64,000 nt of DNA from Tissierellia bacterium (GTDB lineage: Bacteria; Bacillota; Clostridia; Tissierellales; Sedimentibacteraceae): NCBI GenBank assembly GCA_012843025.1, contig DURT01000011.1, positions 40,997 to 104,996 on the forward strand. Direction: 5' to 3'. The notes beneath the pieces were generated by a model. That model was not told the DNA's origin. It did no database searches and saw only the letters and a list, made by a program, of their open reading frames with translations. Below are positions 1 through 7,515 of this stretch, in pieces. A program made the translations under genes and the position numbers. Each line of letters starts with the position of its first letter. Position 1 is the first letter of the stretch.

Positions 1-768
1 TATTGCCTTAGGTATGTCTTTGTATTTTTCAGATAAAATTCCATCTATTACTTCTCTTGGATATGAGCCATATCCTATTCCCTTATTTTTTACCTCTATT
101 AATTCCGCCATAATTGAAACTGCAATTTCTTCAGGTGTTTCAGCTCCTATATTAAGTCCGATAGGAGTATAAACCTTGTCTAATTTTTCTCTTGGAATTC
201 CCTTCTCCTCTAAATAATCCAAAACCTTTCTAACTCTTACTCTGCTGCCTATCATTCCTATATATGCATTTTCCTTTGTAATAATTTCTTCAAGGCAATC
301 CTGGTCATGGCGGTGGCCTCTGGTTACTATAATAAAGAATGTGGACTTACTGCCTTCTATACCGCACAAAGCTTCTACAAAGGATTCACATATTACCCTA
401 TCAGCCCCTGCATTTCTTGCATTGTCGGTAAACTTGATTCTGTCATCAATTACTGTTACATGTAAGTTAAGAAGCTTGCACATTTTTATTATTGCAATAG
501 AAATATGACCTGCTCCGCAAACAACTACATTATAGTCTTGACTAATAAATTCTACATATACTTTTTCATCTTCGAAATTTATTATTTTACTTTTCTTATC
601 TGCAGGTATTAACTTAATTACACTATCCCAATTATATAATTCATTGTTTGTATAAACTTTTTCTCCATCTGATAAAAGAAGCTTGGCTCCTGAATTTTTC
701 CCTGAAATAACTGTAAAAACTATATTTTCTTTGCTCTTGTCCAATTGTTGTAATAATTCAAAAAACAT
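1..768 (-). CDS. XdhC family molybdenum-hydroxylase maturation protein (3' end cut by window)
   Basis: The reading frame opens with ATG at 768 behind a TCAGGAGGTAG ribosome site and stays open to base 1, so the C-terminus lies outside the window; this is why the ORF track misses it. The translation (MFFELLQQLDKSKEN...) has the XdhC layout: an N-terminal domain followed by a Rossmann stretch VVVCGAGHISIAI near residue 95 and the family segment TRGHRHDQDCLE. XdhC proteins insert sulfurated molybdenum cofactor into xanthine-dehydrogenase-type hydroxylases (family knowledge). It is the last visible gene of a minus-strand operon that also holds a MobA-like/HD protein, which fits a cofactor role. 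No hydroxylase subunit is in view, so the client enzyme is unknown. Confidence 0.88.
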   Translation of the reverse strand, partial: MFFELLQQLDKSKENIVFTVISGKNSGAKLLLSDGEKVYTNNELYNWDSVIKLIPADKKSKIINFEDEKVYVEFISQDYNVVVCGAGHISIAIIKMCKLLNLHVTVIDDRIKFTDNARNAGADRVICESFVEALCGIEGSKSTFFIIVTRGHRHDQDCLEEIITKENAYIGMIGSRVRVRKVLDYLEEKGIPREKLDKVYTPIGLNIGAETPEEIAVSIMAELIEVKNKGIGYGSYPREVIDGILSEKYKDIPKAI

Positions 769-779
769 ACTACCTCCTG

Positions 780-905
780 AGTTTAATAAATTTTGTATTG
801 TTTACGGGCTATAATTAAAAAATATCCTAACTTAGATTTATTTAATAGACCTCCTGTTTCAGTTACCTTTTTTAAAGATGCAGAGGATAGTCCGATAGAT
901 TATGG
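780..905 (-). pseudogene. Possible methyltransferase C-terminal remnant
   Basis: Between the MobA/HD gene and xdhC the minus strand has an open frame with no start of its own that reads ...TETGGLLNKSKLGYFLIIARKQYKIY and stops. The ending resembles the C-terminal strand of class I SAM-dependent methyltransferases (GYFLIIARK). I infer a 3' fragment left by a deletion. It is short and the resemblance is weak, so it could be chance coding. Confidence 0.25.
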
Positions 906-909
906 TTCA

Positions 910-1986
910 TTAACAACTACCATAAATCATATTGTATAATATTTCAGCTTGTTTTTTCCTCCTTTCTACAGTTTGCAAAGCTTCTTTATTGTTTTTATAC
1001 ATATTTTCTTTATTTGAAAATCTCTCATTGATTGTAACTAACTTATCTTTATATATTAATTTGTCTGCTAAAAACACAACTTCCTTTTCAGTAATGGCTG
1101 AACTAATACTGTTTAACTCCATATGTTCTGCAACAATTTCAGAAATTTCTTCATATCCCATATCTTTTAGCCATTGAGCTCCTACTTTTGCATGGTTAGG
1201 CTTTCCTTTTGCAATATCATGAAGTAGAGCAGCTGCCACAACCTTCTTTGTGTCAATATTATTCAGTTGCCGGCATATATTCAAAGCTTCTTCCGCTACT
1301 TTTTCACAATGCCGCTTAACCTCATCCGTCATATGGAAATAGTCTTGGATTCTTCGGCACATATCAACTGTGGGATACCTTTTATCTTCATTAAATTTAA
1401 GTAAATTTAAATAATCTTTTTGCAGGTCAGCATCCATGGCTAGGCCTGGATCCTCAAATGAAATATTTTTGCACTTTTTACCCATTTTAGCTATAACGCC
1501 CTGTAATCCCATGGTACCATCATGGTCTAAAATATCTCTGAATGCCTCTTTTTTCAATAACAATGGATGACCGTTTTTTCCCATGTAGGAGGGTTGAATA
1601 ATCTTAATACTTGGTGTATTGATTTCTTCTAACATTTTTTTAAGCGTAAACTGCTGAACAAAGGGACTGTCAGCTGGAGTTATGAAAAGAAGGTCCACTG
1701 TGTTTGCAATTTCCTTAATCCCCAAACATATGGAATCAAACATATGGCTAGTTTCGTAGCTTTCATTTTTTACAAAAATTATATCTTCATCTTTCAATAA
1801 TTCTTTTATTTTATATCCTTGGTGTCCTATAACTATGACAATTCTGTTAATTCCTAATAGCTTGTAATTTTCAATTGTTGTTTCAATAACTGTCTTATCA
1901 CCCATTGGCATCAGGGGCTTAAAGTCTTTCATACGGGAAGACATTCCTGCTGCTGCAATTAAAACACCTATTTTATACTTGTCCAT
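910..1986 (-). CDS. MobA-like nucleotidyltransferase fused to HD domain
   Basis: The N-terminal half begins KIGVLIAAAGMSSRMKDFKPLMPMGDKTVIE, the nucleotide-binding signature of NTP_transf_3/MobA-like enzymes. The C-terminal half (from about residue 215) carries an HD phosphohydrolase domain with AALLHDIAKG and a later EHME motif. Similar fusions occur in clostridial and Desulfovibrio clusters for selenium/molybdenum hydroxylases (family knowledge), where the first domain probably makes a dinucleotide molybdopterin cofactor. The ORF track starts at 2031, but AGGAAAG lies just before the internal ATG at 1986, so I prefer that start (358 aa). It sits upstream of xdhC in the same direction. Substrate and the role of the HD half are inference. 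Confidence 0.85.
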   Translation of the reverse strand: MDKYKIGVLIAAAGMSSRMKDFKPLMPMGDKTVIETTIENYKLLGINRIVIVIGHQGYKIKELLKDEDIIFVKNESYETSHMFDSICLGIKEIANTVDLLFITPADSPFVQQFTLKKMLEEINTPSIKIIQPSYMGKNGHPLLLKKEAFRDILDHDGTMGLQGVIAKMGKKCKNISFEDPGLAMDADLQKDYLNLLKFNEDKRYPTVDMCRRIQDYFHMTDEVKRHCEKVAEEALNICRQLNNIDTKKVVAAALLHDIAKGKPNHAKVGAQWLKDMGYEEISEIVAEHMELNSISSAITEKEVVFLADKLIYKDKLVTINERFSNKENMYKNNKEALQTVERRKKQAEILYNMIYGSC

Positions 1987-2041
1987 AATTTCTTTCCTAT
2001 TCACCATCCCTAACACTGAATTCATAGCCATTATCTGTTAA

Positions 2042-2485
2042 TTATTCTATTACTTTTTCATAACTTTTTATTATTATGTCTCCACACTTAAGCATGTACT
2101 TACTTTCTCCATCATCAAACTTGTTTACATCTATAATATCTATAAAATCAAGGCTTCCAAATTCTTCTTCAAACCAATCGGTAAATTCATGAACCATGTC
2201 GCATTTACTTCCTCCATTTTAGCTTCTGCCTTCTCACTTATCATTATATTATATTTTCCGTCATTTTGCACTATTTCTTCGCACCAAATATCCTTCAGCA
2301 TTTTTTTAACATATATTCTGTTATATACTGCCCTTCTGAAAGTGTAGTATTTTTATTAGTGAGTAATACAAAAAAATCACTTCCTCTGGTAAATTTTTAA
2401 GTTTTTCTATGTAGGGAAGTGATGGCATAATCATGTCTCTGTTGAACATGAGTTTCTTCAACTTAGCATTAGAAAGTTCTACATT
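2042..2485 (-). pseudogene. Frameshifted remnant of an unidentified protein
   Basis: Four consecutive minus-strand pieces in different frames read as one protein if joined: MFNRDMIMPSLPYIEKL..., then LLTNKNTTLSEGQYITEY..., then MLKDIWCEEIVQNDGKYN..., then MVHEFTDWFEEEFGSLDF... ending at 2042. Two breaks fall at a run of seven T and a run of seven A, where slippage or sequencing error is common; the third does not. I do not recognise the family. It lies between the CoA-transferase/HTH chimera and the MobA/HD gene, so it belonged to the same operon. The combined length is about 140 residues. Decay is the simplest reading; indel errors in assembly could explain two of the three breaks. Confidence 0.6.
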
Positions 2486-2610
2486 TTGATACTATAATTA
2501 TATATAAGTTCCATTGAAGCTTCAAGAATGTTATTGTTTACTTATATACTTTACTTTGAATCAATTTGTTAAAGAGCATTTTGGGAAACTATATAGATAT
2601 ACTTGCCAGA
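2486..2610. other. Gene-free AT-rich spacer
   Basis: This stretch lies between the frameshifted remnant and the stop of the chimeric CoA-transferase/HTH gene. I see no open frame, hairpin or promoter that I can support. Confidence 0.4.
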
Positions 2611-3216
2611 TTATTGATTTTTGCTTTCCTCTTCTTCCATCTTCTTTAATCGTCTCCACAAGGTTGTAACACTTATTCCTAATTTTTCAGCCGCCAACGT
2701 TCTGTTTCCGTTAGTTTCTTTAAGAACATTTCTGATGGTTTCGTTTTCAATATGTCTTAAAACACCTTTGTTCCCATAGGGTGATGTAGACATCATAACC
2801 GATTCATCATTTTTCTTAATTAAATTTTCCAATATATCCGTTCCAAGTAAAACCTTTGTAGGAATATAGGGTATTCCCAAGGAACCGGCTAGGAATCTGT
2901 AGGTAAGGCTCAGGCCGCTAAATTCACGGGCATCAATAGTACCCTTTTCAAAAGCCTCATTAATCCTTTCCATCCTGCCGAACCTATCTAATGAGCCTCC
3001 CCCGTAGGACAGTTTCTTAACAGCGCCAACTCCTACAAGCATATCAGTTGCCATACAAACTATAGACTGATATACATTAAGCTCCTTTTTACCCTGCCTT
3101 ATTAATTCACATATAAAGGCAATAGGACTTCTGGTAATCGCAAAACCACCAATTGCTATCTCTGCACCATTAGGTATTTCTCTTACGGCATCTGTTAAAT
3201 TCATTATTTTACTCAT
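2611..3216 (-). CDS. Chimera: CoA-transferase alpha N-terminus fused to Fis-type HTH
   Basis: Residues 1 to about 140 match the start of family I CoA-transferase alpha subunits (glutaconate/3-oxoacid type): GAEIAIGGFAITRSP, then LSYGGGS and LAGSLGIPYIPTKVLLGTDILE. The frame then changes character: residues about 158-195 read IRNVLKETNGNRTLAAEKLGISVTTLWRRLKKM, the Fis-type helix-turn-helix found at the end of sigma54-dependent activators. Full alpha subunits are longer (about 230-320 aa), so the catalytic fold is truncated, and the catalytic Glu of these enzymes sits on the beta subunit, which is absent here. The ATG lies one base after the stop of the Cys-rich upstream gene, so translation is probably coupled. 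I infer a deletion that joined a CoA-transferase gene to the end of a regulator gene. Whether the product works as a DNA-binding protein is unknown. Confidence 0.8.
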   Translation of the reverse strand: MSKIMNLTDAVREIPNGAEIAIGGFAITRSPIAFICELIRQGKKELNVYQSIVCMATDMLVGVGAVKKLSYGGGSLDRFGRMERINEAFEKGTIDAREFSGLSLTYRFLAGSLGIPYIPTKVLLGTDILENLIKKNDESVMMSTSPYGNKGVLRHIENETIRNVLKETNGNRTLAAEKLGISVTTLWRRLKKMEEEESKNQ

Positions 3217-3217
3217 A

Positions 3218-3661
3218 TTATTTTGCCTCTACTACGGCTGAATCAGCTATTTTTGCACATCTGATGCCGCAGTTACCTCCATCTAATTCTACTGGAAGCA
3301 ATTCAGGAGAAAGACCTAACTCACTTTCAATAGCACTCATAAACATATTAGCAATTGGACAGCTTAATGGTTGCGTACCCCTATCAATAAATGAATTACA
3401 TATATTATAAAGACAACATTTTTTCATCTTAGCTCTGAACTCAATCTCATCTTGCCATATTTCAATATCCTCCAAGAATTTCTTTTCAACTAGCCATTTT
3501 TTTAATTCATCAATGTCATTGGCCTTTTCTCCCAGCTGGGATTTTATATAAGGAACGCCTGCTAAAGTTAATCTATATCTTGCCCCCTTGCCTCTTTCGT
3601 CATAGAATGCCTTTTGAATTTCATATAAGAGTTGATCTTTAAAATTATTTAAATCGCTCAT
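3218..3661 (-). CDS. Cys-rich hypothetical protein, V4R/ATC-hydrolase-like C-terminus
   Basis: A 147-residue soluble protein with a good ribosome site (AAAGGAGGATATGG) before ATG 3661. The second half is Cys-rich: KKCCLYNICNSF, then LSCPIANMF, then GGNCGIRCAKI. The spacing of a CP motif, a helix and a G-x-C-x-x-x-C ending recalls the small-molecule or metal-binding V4R (4-vinyl reductase) and L-2-amino-thiazoline-4-carboxylate hydrolase families, but I cannot assign it. It lies between the nitroreductase and the CoA-transferase/HTH chimera in a sigma54-driven operon. Metal or Fe-S binding is inference from the cysteines. Confidence 0.6.
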   Translation of the reverse strand: MSDLNNFKDQLLYEIQKAFYDERGKGARYRLTLAGVPYIKSQLGEKANDIDELKKWLVEKKFLEDIEIWQDEIEFRAKMKKCCLYNICNSFIDRGTQPLSCPIANMFMSAIESELGLSPELLPVELDGGNCGIRCAKIADSAVVEAK

Positions 3662-3720
3662 TCCATATCCTCCTTTTAGTAATATTGCTCATTTCTATTA
3701 TTCTTGGCAGTAAGCTACTC

Positions 3721-4380
3721 CTATTCTTCGTAGTAAGCTACTCCAAATTTTTCATTAAACACTAAATCTTTCAAAGGAATTCTAGGTCTTGGGTTGGGTA
3801 TTCTTGCAGGTACTCCTATGGAAATAATAGCAAACAACTTATATTCATCGGTTATTTCGAAATATTCCTTCATTCTAAGCTCATCCCTAATATCAATACA
3901 GGGAGCAACTAACCAACATGCACCTAATCCAAGGCTTGTTACTGTCAAGAGCATGTTTTCAATAGCTGCAGATGTATCAAAGGGGGCATCCCAAACATCT
4001 TTTTTACCTAGCACTATTATGTTTATATCTGCTTCACTTACAAATGCAGAAACATTTCCGGAAGTCAATTTCTTATATGCTGCAATCTTCTTTTCTTCAT
4101 CCTTAAGATCTTTAAATCTTTCCTGCATTTGCTTACTGAGAAACTCACCGGTGAATCTTCTTCCGCTACCATGTTTTCCCACGTAAGACAAGAAGTTTTT
4201 ACTTTCCTGGTCCTTTACTACGATAAATCTCCATGGCTGTGCATTTTCTCCTGAAGGTGCTTGTCTTGCACTTTCCAAAATAAGTCTCAAATCTTCTTCC
4301 GTAACCTTTTCATCAGTGTACTTTCTAATACTCCTGCGGTCTTTAATAACTTGAAAGAATGTGTCTTTTTTGTCTTGCAT
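3721..4380 (-). CDS. Nitroreductase family FMN protein
   Basis: The start FFQVIKDRRSIRKYTDEKVTEEDL followed by ARQAPSGENAQPWRF is the FMN-binding signature of the nitroreductase superfamily, and ENMLLTVTSLGLGACWL is the usual central motif. At 219 residues it has the normal length. Members use NAD(P)H and FMN to reduce nitro groups, quinones, flavins or enoyl-type substrates; the substrate is not readable from sequence. A GGAGAG ribosome site precedes the ATG. It is the first gene after the sigma54 promoter at 4518-4533 and so the promoter-proximal member of the operon running toward xdhC. Confidence 0.88.
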   Translation of the reverse strand: MQDKKDTFFQVIKDRRSIRKYTDEKVTEEDLRLILESARQAPSGENAQPWRFIVVKDQESKNFLSYVGKHGSGRRFTGEFLSKQMQERFKDLKDEEKKIAAYKKLTSGNVSAFVSEADINIIVLGKKDVWDAPFDTSAAIENMLLTVTSLGLGACWLVAPCIDIRDELRMKEYFEITDEYKLFAIISIGVPARIPNPRPRIPLKDLVFNEKFGVAYYEE

Positions 4381-4517
4381 ACTGCACTCTCCTTTACATA
4401 TTTTTATATCATCACATAATCTAAGGATTATGTAAACGTTTCCCGATTTGATATCGTTTTCCTGCCTTTCTGATTATTGGGTAAATTTCTGAGATTTTTA
4501 CTTGCACCTATTTATTA

Positions 4518-4533
4518 TGCAAATTAAGTGCCA
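4518..4533 (-). promoter_or_regulatory. Sigma54 (-24/-12) promoter of the nitroreductase operon
   Basis: The minus strand reads TGGCACTTAATTTGCA, with GG and GC separated by the required ten bases and a near-consensus TGGCAC-N5-TTGCA. It lies about 140 bases before the nitroreductase ATG. Such promoters need an AAA+ enhancer-binding activator (established knowledge). Confidence 0.8.
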
Positions 4534-4612
4534 TACAAGGTTCATTTTTTTATAAAAATAAACCTTGAATTACAGCACTATATCGTGAATTAAAACTTAA
4601 GAAGTATATGTT

Positions 4613-4629
4613 TATTTCATTTTGAAATA
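4613..4629. promoter_or_regulatory. Palindrome, candidate upstream activator site
   Basis: TATTTCATTTTGAAATA is a perfect palindrome with 7-base arms and a 3-base spacer. It lies roughly 80-100 bases upstream of the -24 element on the minus strand, the usual distance for a sigma54 activator site. The same TTTCA...TGAAA core occurs twice upstream of the second sigma54 promoter. Confidence 0.5.
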
Positions 4630-4689
4630 GAATTGTATTAAAAGTTGCATTTTAATCTTTAAAATTGAAAAGTTGTGTGAGAAAGTATA

Positions 4690-5736
4690 TTATAGTCTTG
4701 AAATTTCATATTTATCCGCTATCTTATTTAATAATTCTACAACCTCGATGTCAATGGGAATTCCTTCCTTAATCCTCATATCCATCAAGTTGTGTTCAAT
4801 CTCACCAGCCATAAATATTTCGTTATCTCCCTTGGGAGGAAGAGCTTTAATTTTATTGATTACTTTATCTACGTTACTTTTATATAGGTTAGGCTCTATA
4901 AAACTTGCAATATTTATTGCTACGAATACATGGCTGGTCTTAGCCGGACCGCTCATATCAGTAACTGTTTTAACTTCACCAGTCATGGCAGTATCCGTCA
5001 AAATACCTGTCAGTAAATCTATTATGAGAGATAATCCAGAGCCTTTAACGCCACCAATAGGAACTAAACTTCCTTTTAAGGCTTCATTTGGATCAGAGGT
5101 GGGATTACCATCCTTATCCAGCCCCCAATCCATAGGCATTTCTTTATTTTGCAATGCATACATTCGGATTTTTCCTCTAGCTACTGTTGACATGGACATG
5201 TCTAACACTATGGGCTTATTGTCTTTAGCTGGAACAGCAATAGTCAATGGATTTGTGCCAAGGAGGGGCGTCTTTGTTCCAAAAGGAGCGATTGCCGGTG
5301 AAGAATTAGTAATTACTAGACCAATCATGTCCTTTTCCAATGCCATCATAGAGTAGTAGGATGCAACTCCGAAATGATTGGAATTCTTTACCGCTACCAT
5401 TCCGATACCATACAAACTTGCTATATCCATGGCCTTTTTCATAGCCTTGTAACCTGCAATTTGTCCCATACCATTATCTGCATCCAACAAAGAAACTGCC
5501 GCTGCCTGATTGTTGGTAAACTCCATGACAGCATTCTTGTTTATAAGACCTTTTTCCATCCTTTCAACGTAAGTAGGAAGCCTTACGATGCCATGGGAAG
5601 TAATATTTCTCATTTCCGCAAAAAGCAATGTGTCACTTATAATTTCAGCATCCCTTGAGTTAAAACCGGCTTTGATAAGGATGTTTATACAAAACTCATT
5701 CAGTACATCAATATCATATAATATTGGTCTGTCCAC
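4690..5736 (-). CDS. Ldh2/malate dehydrogenase family oxidoreductase
   Basis: This 348-residue protein has the Ldh2 (YlbC/ComC/MdH) fold signatures: RNITSHGIVRLPTYVERM near residue 45, the catalytic-His segment VKNSNHFGVASYYSMMA near residue 118, PFGTKTPLLGTNPLTIAVP and the late PIGGVKGSGLSLIIDLLTG. These NAD(P)-dependent enzymes oxidise malate, lactate, ureidoglycolate or sulfolactate. The gene starts with GTG (5736) behind TGAGGTGG. It is the last gene of the U32-fumarase-malic enzyme unit, so (S)- or (R)-malate, or a related hydroxyacid, is the likely substrate; this is inference. No classical malate dehydrogenase is present here. Confidence 0.85.
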   Translation of the reverse strand: MDRPILYDIDVLNEFCINILIKAGFNSRDAEIISDTLLFAEMRNITSHGIVRLPTYVERMEKGLINKNAVMEFTNNQAAAVSLLDADNGMGQIAGYKAMKKAMDIASLYGIGMVAVKNSNHFGVASYYSMMALEKDMIGLVITNSSPAIAPFGTKTPLLGTNPLTIAVPAKDNKPIVLDMSMSTVARGKIRMYALQNKEMPMDWGLDKDGNPTSDPNEALKGSLVPIGGVKGSGLSLIIDLLTGILTDTAMTGEVKTVTDMSGPAKTSHVFVAINIASFIEPNLYKSNVDKVINKIKALPPKGDNEIFMAGEIEHNLMDMRIKEGIPIDIEVVELLNKIADKYEISRL

Positions 5737-5765
5737 AATACCACCTCATTACACTGAATTTTATA

Positions 5766-6941
5766 TTACAGTTGTGCCACTCCCGTGTCTCTTGCGGTCT
5801 GTGCAACTGCCTTCGCAACAGCTGGTCTCACTCTTTCATCAAAAGGCATGGGTATAATATAGTCTTCTGTAAGTTCTTCATCAGAAATAAGTTGTGCCAA
5901 AGCTTCAGCTGCTGCTATTTTCATTTCTTCATTAATTGTTTTTGCCCTGACATCAAAGGCGCCTCTGAATATTCCAGGAAAGGCAAGTACATTGTTTATT
6001 TGGTTAGGATAGTCGCTTCTACCAGTACCAACAACTTTAGCTCCAGCCTTTTTAGCTAATTCTGGATCTATTTCAGGAACTGGATTAGCCATTGCAAATA
6101 TTATAGGATCCTTATTCATGCTTCTAACCATTTCTTCCGTAACTATATTTGCTTCCGACACACCTATAAATACGTCAGAACCTACAAGGGCATCGGCTAA
6201 AGTTCCTTGCTTATTATTTTTATTGGTAATCTCTGCTAATTCTTCTTTAGCCCAATTCATTCCTTTTTCTCTGCCCTTATAAATTATTCCTGTTCTATCT
6301 ACAAGTAATAAATCCTTAACTCCTACATTAAGAATTATTTTTGCTATGGCAACACCTGCTGATCCAGCACCGTTAATTACCACAACCAAGTCTTCCATTT
6401 TTTTGCCTGTAACCCGCAGTGCATTCATTAATCCTGCCAAAGTTATTATTGCGGTACCGTGCTGATCATCATGGAAAACAGGAATTGATAGTCTTTCCTT
6501 AAGTTTATTTTCAATTTCAAAACATCTGGGAGCAGAAATATCCTCCAAGTTAATTCCCCCGAACACCGGCTCGATCATTTCTACTATTTTAACTATTTCA
6601 TCTGGATCCTTTGTTTTAACACATATAGGAAAGGAATCCACACCACCGAACTCTTTAAATAAAACAGATTTTCCTTCCATAACTGGAATGGCCGCATAAG
6701 GTCCTATATCCCCTAGTCCCAGTACAGCGGAACCATCTGAAATTACCGCTACTAAGTTTCCTTTTGATGTATAGTCGTAAACAGCATTTACATCTTTATC
6801 TATTTCCTTGCAGGGTTCGGCAACACCAGGAGTGTAGGCTAAACTTAAACTTTCTTTATCCTTTACAGCTACCTTGCTCATTATATTTAATTTTCCCTGA
6901 TTATCCTTGTGTAATTTTAATGCACTATCTCTTAATGACAT
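5766..6941 (-). CDS. NAD(P)-dependent malic enzyme
   Basis: A 391-residue protein of the short bacterial malic enzyme type, without the phosphotransacetylase-like extension. Motifs include LSLAYTPGVAEPCKEI, VISDGSAVLGLGDIGP, the acidic metal segment PVFHDDQHGTAIITLAGL and the Rossmann motif VVINGAGSAGVAIAKI. It converts malate to pyruvate and CO2. ATG 6941 has AAGGAAGG upstream and lies 12 bases after the fumarase beta stop, so the genes are co-transcribed. With fumarase it gives a fumarate to malate to pyruvate route. Confidence 0.93.
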   Translation of the reverse strand: MSLRDSALKLHKDNQGKLNIMSKVAVKDKESLSLAYTPGVAEPCKEIDKDVNAVYDYTSKGNLVAVISDGSAVLGLGDIGPYAAIPVMEGKSVLFKEFGGVDSFPICVKTKDPDEIVKIVEMIEPVFGGINLEDISAPRCFEIENKLKERLSIPVFHDDQHGTAIITLAGLMNALRVTGKKMEDLVVVINGAGSAGVAIAKIILNVGVKDLLLVDRTGIIYKGREKGMNWAKEELAEITNKNNKQGTLADALVGSDVFIGVSEANIVTEEMVRSMNKDPIIFAMANPVPEIDPELAKKAGAKVVGTGRSDYPNQINNVLAFPGIFRGAFDVRAKTINEEMKIAAAEALAQLISDEELTEDYIIPMPFDERVRPAVAKAVAQTARDTGVAQL

Positions 6942-6953
6942 ATCATACCTTCC

Positions 6954-7505
6954 TTATACTATTTTGTATTTTTCTTTACCTATTCTATACAGGTCATTAC
7001 CTTCCCTGTCAATTACTACGGTAACCGGAAAATTTTCAACTCTTAATTTATATATTGCTTCTGCTCCTAAGTCGGGAAATGCTATTACTTCAGACTCTTT
7101 TATAGCTTCCGCAAGTAATGCTCCTGCTCCACCTATGGCAGCAAAATAAACACAGTTGTATTTTCTTATTGCATCTACTACCTCCTTATTCCTGAGTCCC
7201 TTTCCGATCATTCCTTTTAATCCATGTTTCATTAATAAGGGGGCATATGCATCCATTCTGCCGCTAGTAGTGGGACCTGCGGAACCAATTACCTGTCCTG
7301 GTTTTGCTGGGCAAGGGCCTACATGGTAAATAGTCTGATTTTCAATGTCCATGGGAAGTCTTTCTCCCTTTCTAATTAATTCCACCAACCTTTTATGAGC
7401 CGCATCACGACCTGTATATATAATTCCGTTCAATAATACCCTGTCCCCTGCTTTAAGTTCATTTATTACTTCATCCGTTAAGGGAGTGTTTATTATTTTA
7501 GACAT
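6954..7505 (-). CDS. Fumarate hydratase (class I), beta subunit
   Basis: The protein from ATG 7505 (MSKIINTPLTDEVINELKAGDRVLLNG) matches the C-terminal half of class I Fe-S fumarases and tartrate dehydratases: YHVGPCPAKPGQVIGSAGPTTSGRMD and YFAAIGGAGALLAEAIKE. The ORF track begins at 7568, but AGGAGGTGGCAC directly precedes 7505 and the longer start would overlap the alpha gene. It starts 10 bases after the alpha stop. With the alpha subunit it hydrates fumarate to malate; L-tartrate dehydratase is the main alternative since both share this architecture. Confidence 0.92.
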   Translation of the reverse strand: MSKIINTPLTDEVINELKAGDRVLLNGIIYTGRDAAHKRLVELIRKGERLPMDIENQTIYHVGPCPAKPGQVIGSAGPTTSGRMDAYAPLLMKHGLKGMIGKGLRNKEVVDAIRKYNCVYFAAIGGAGALLAEAIKESEVIAFPDLGAEAIYKLRVENFPVTVVIDREGNDLYRIGKEKYKIV

Positions 7506-7515
7506 GTGCCACCTC

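Noticed and set aside
932-1177. Plus-strand 81-aa ORF opposite the MobA/HD gene
   Set aside because: It is a shadow of a well-supported gene, with no ribosome site or recognisable protein.
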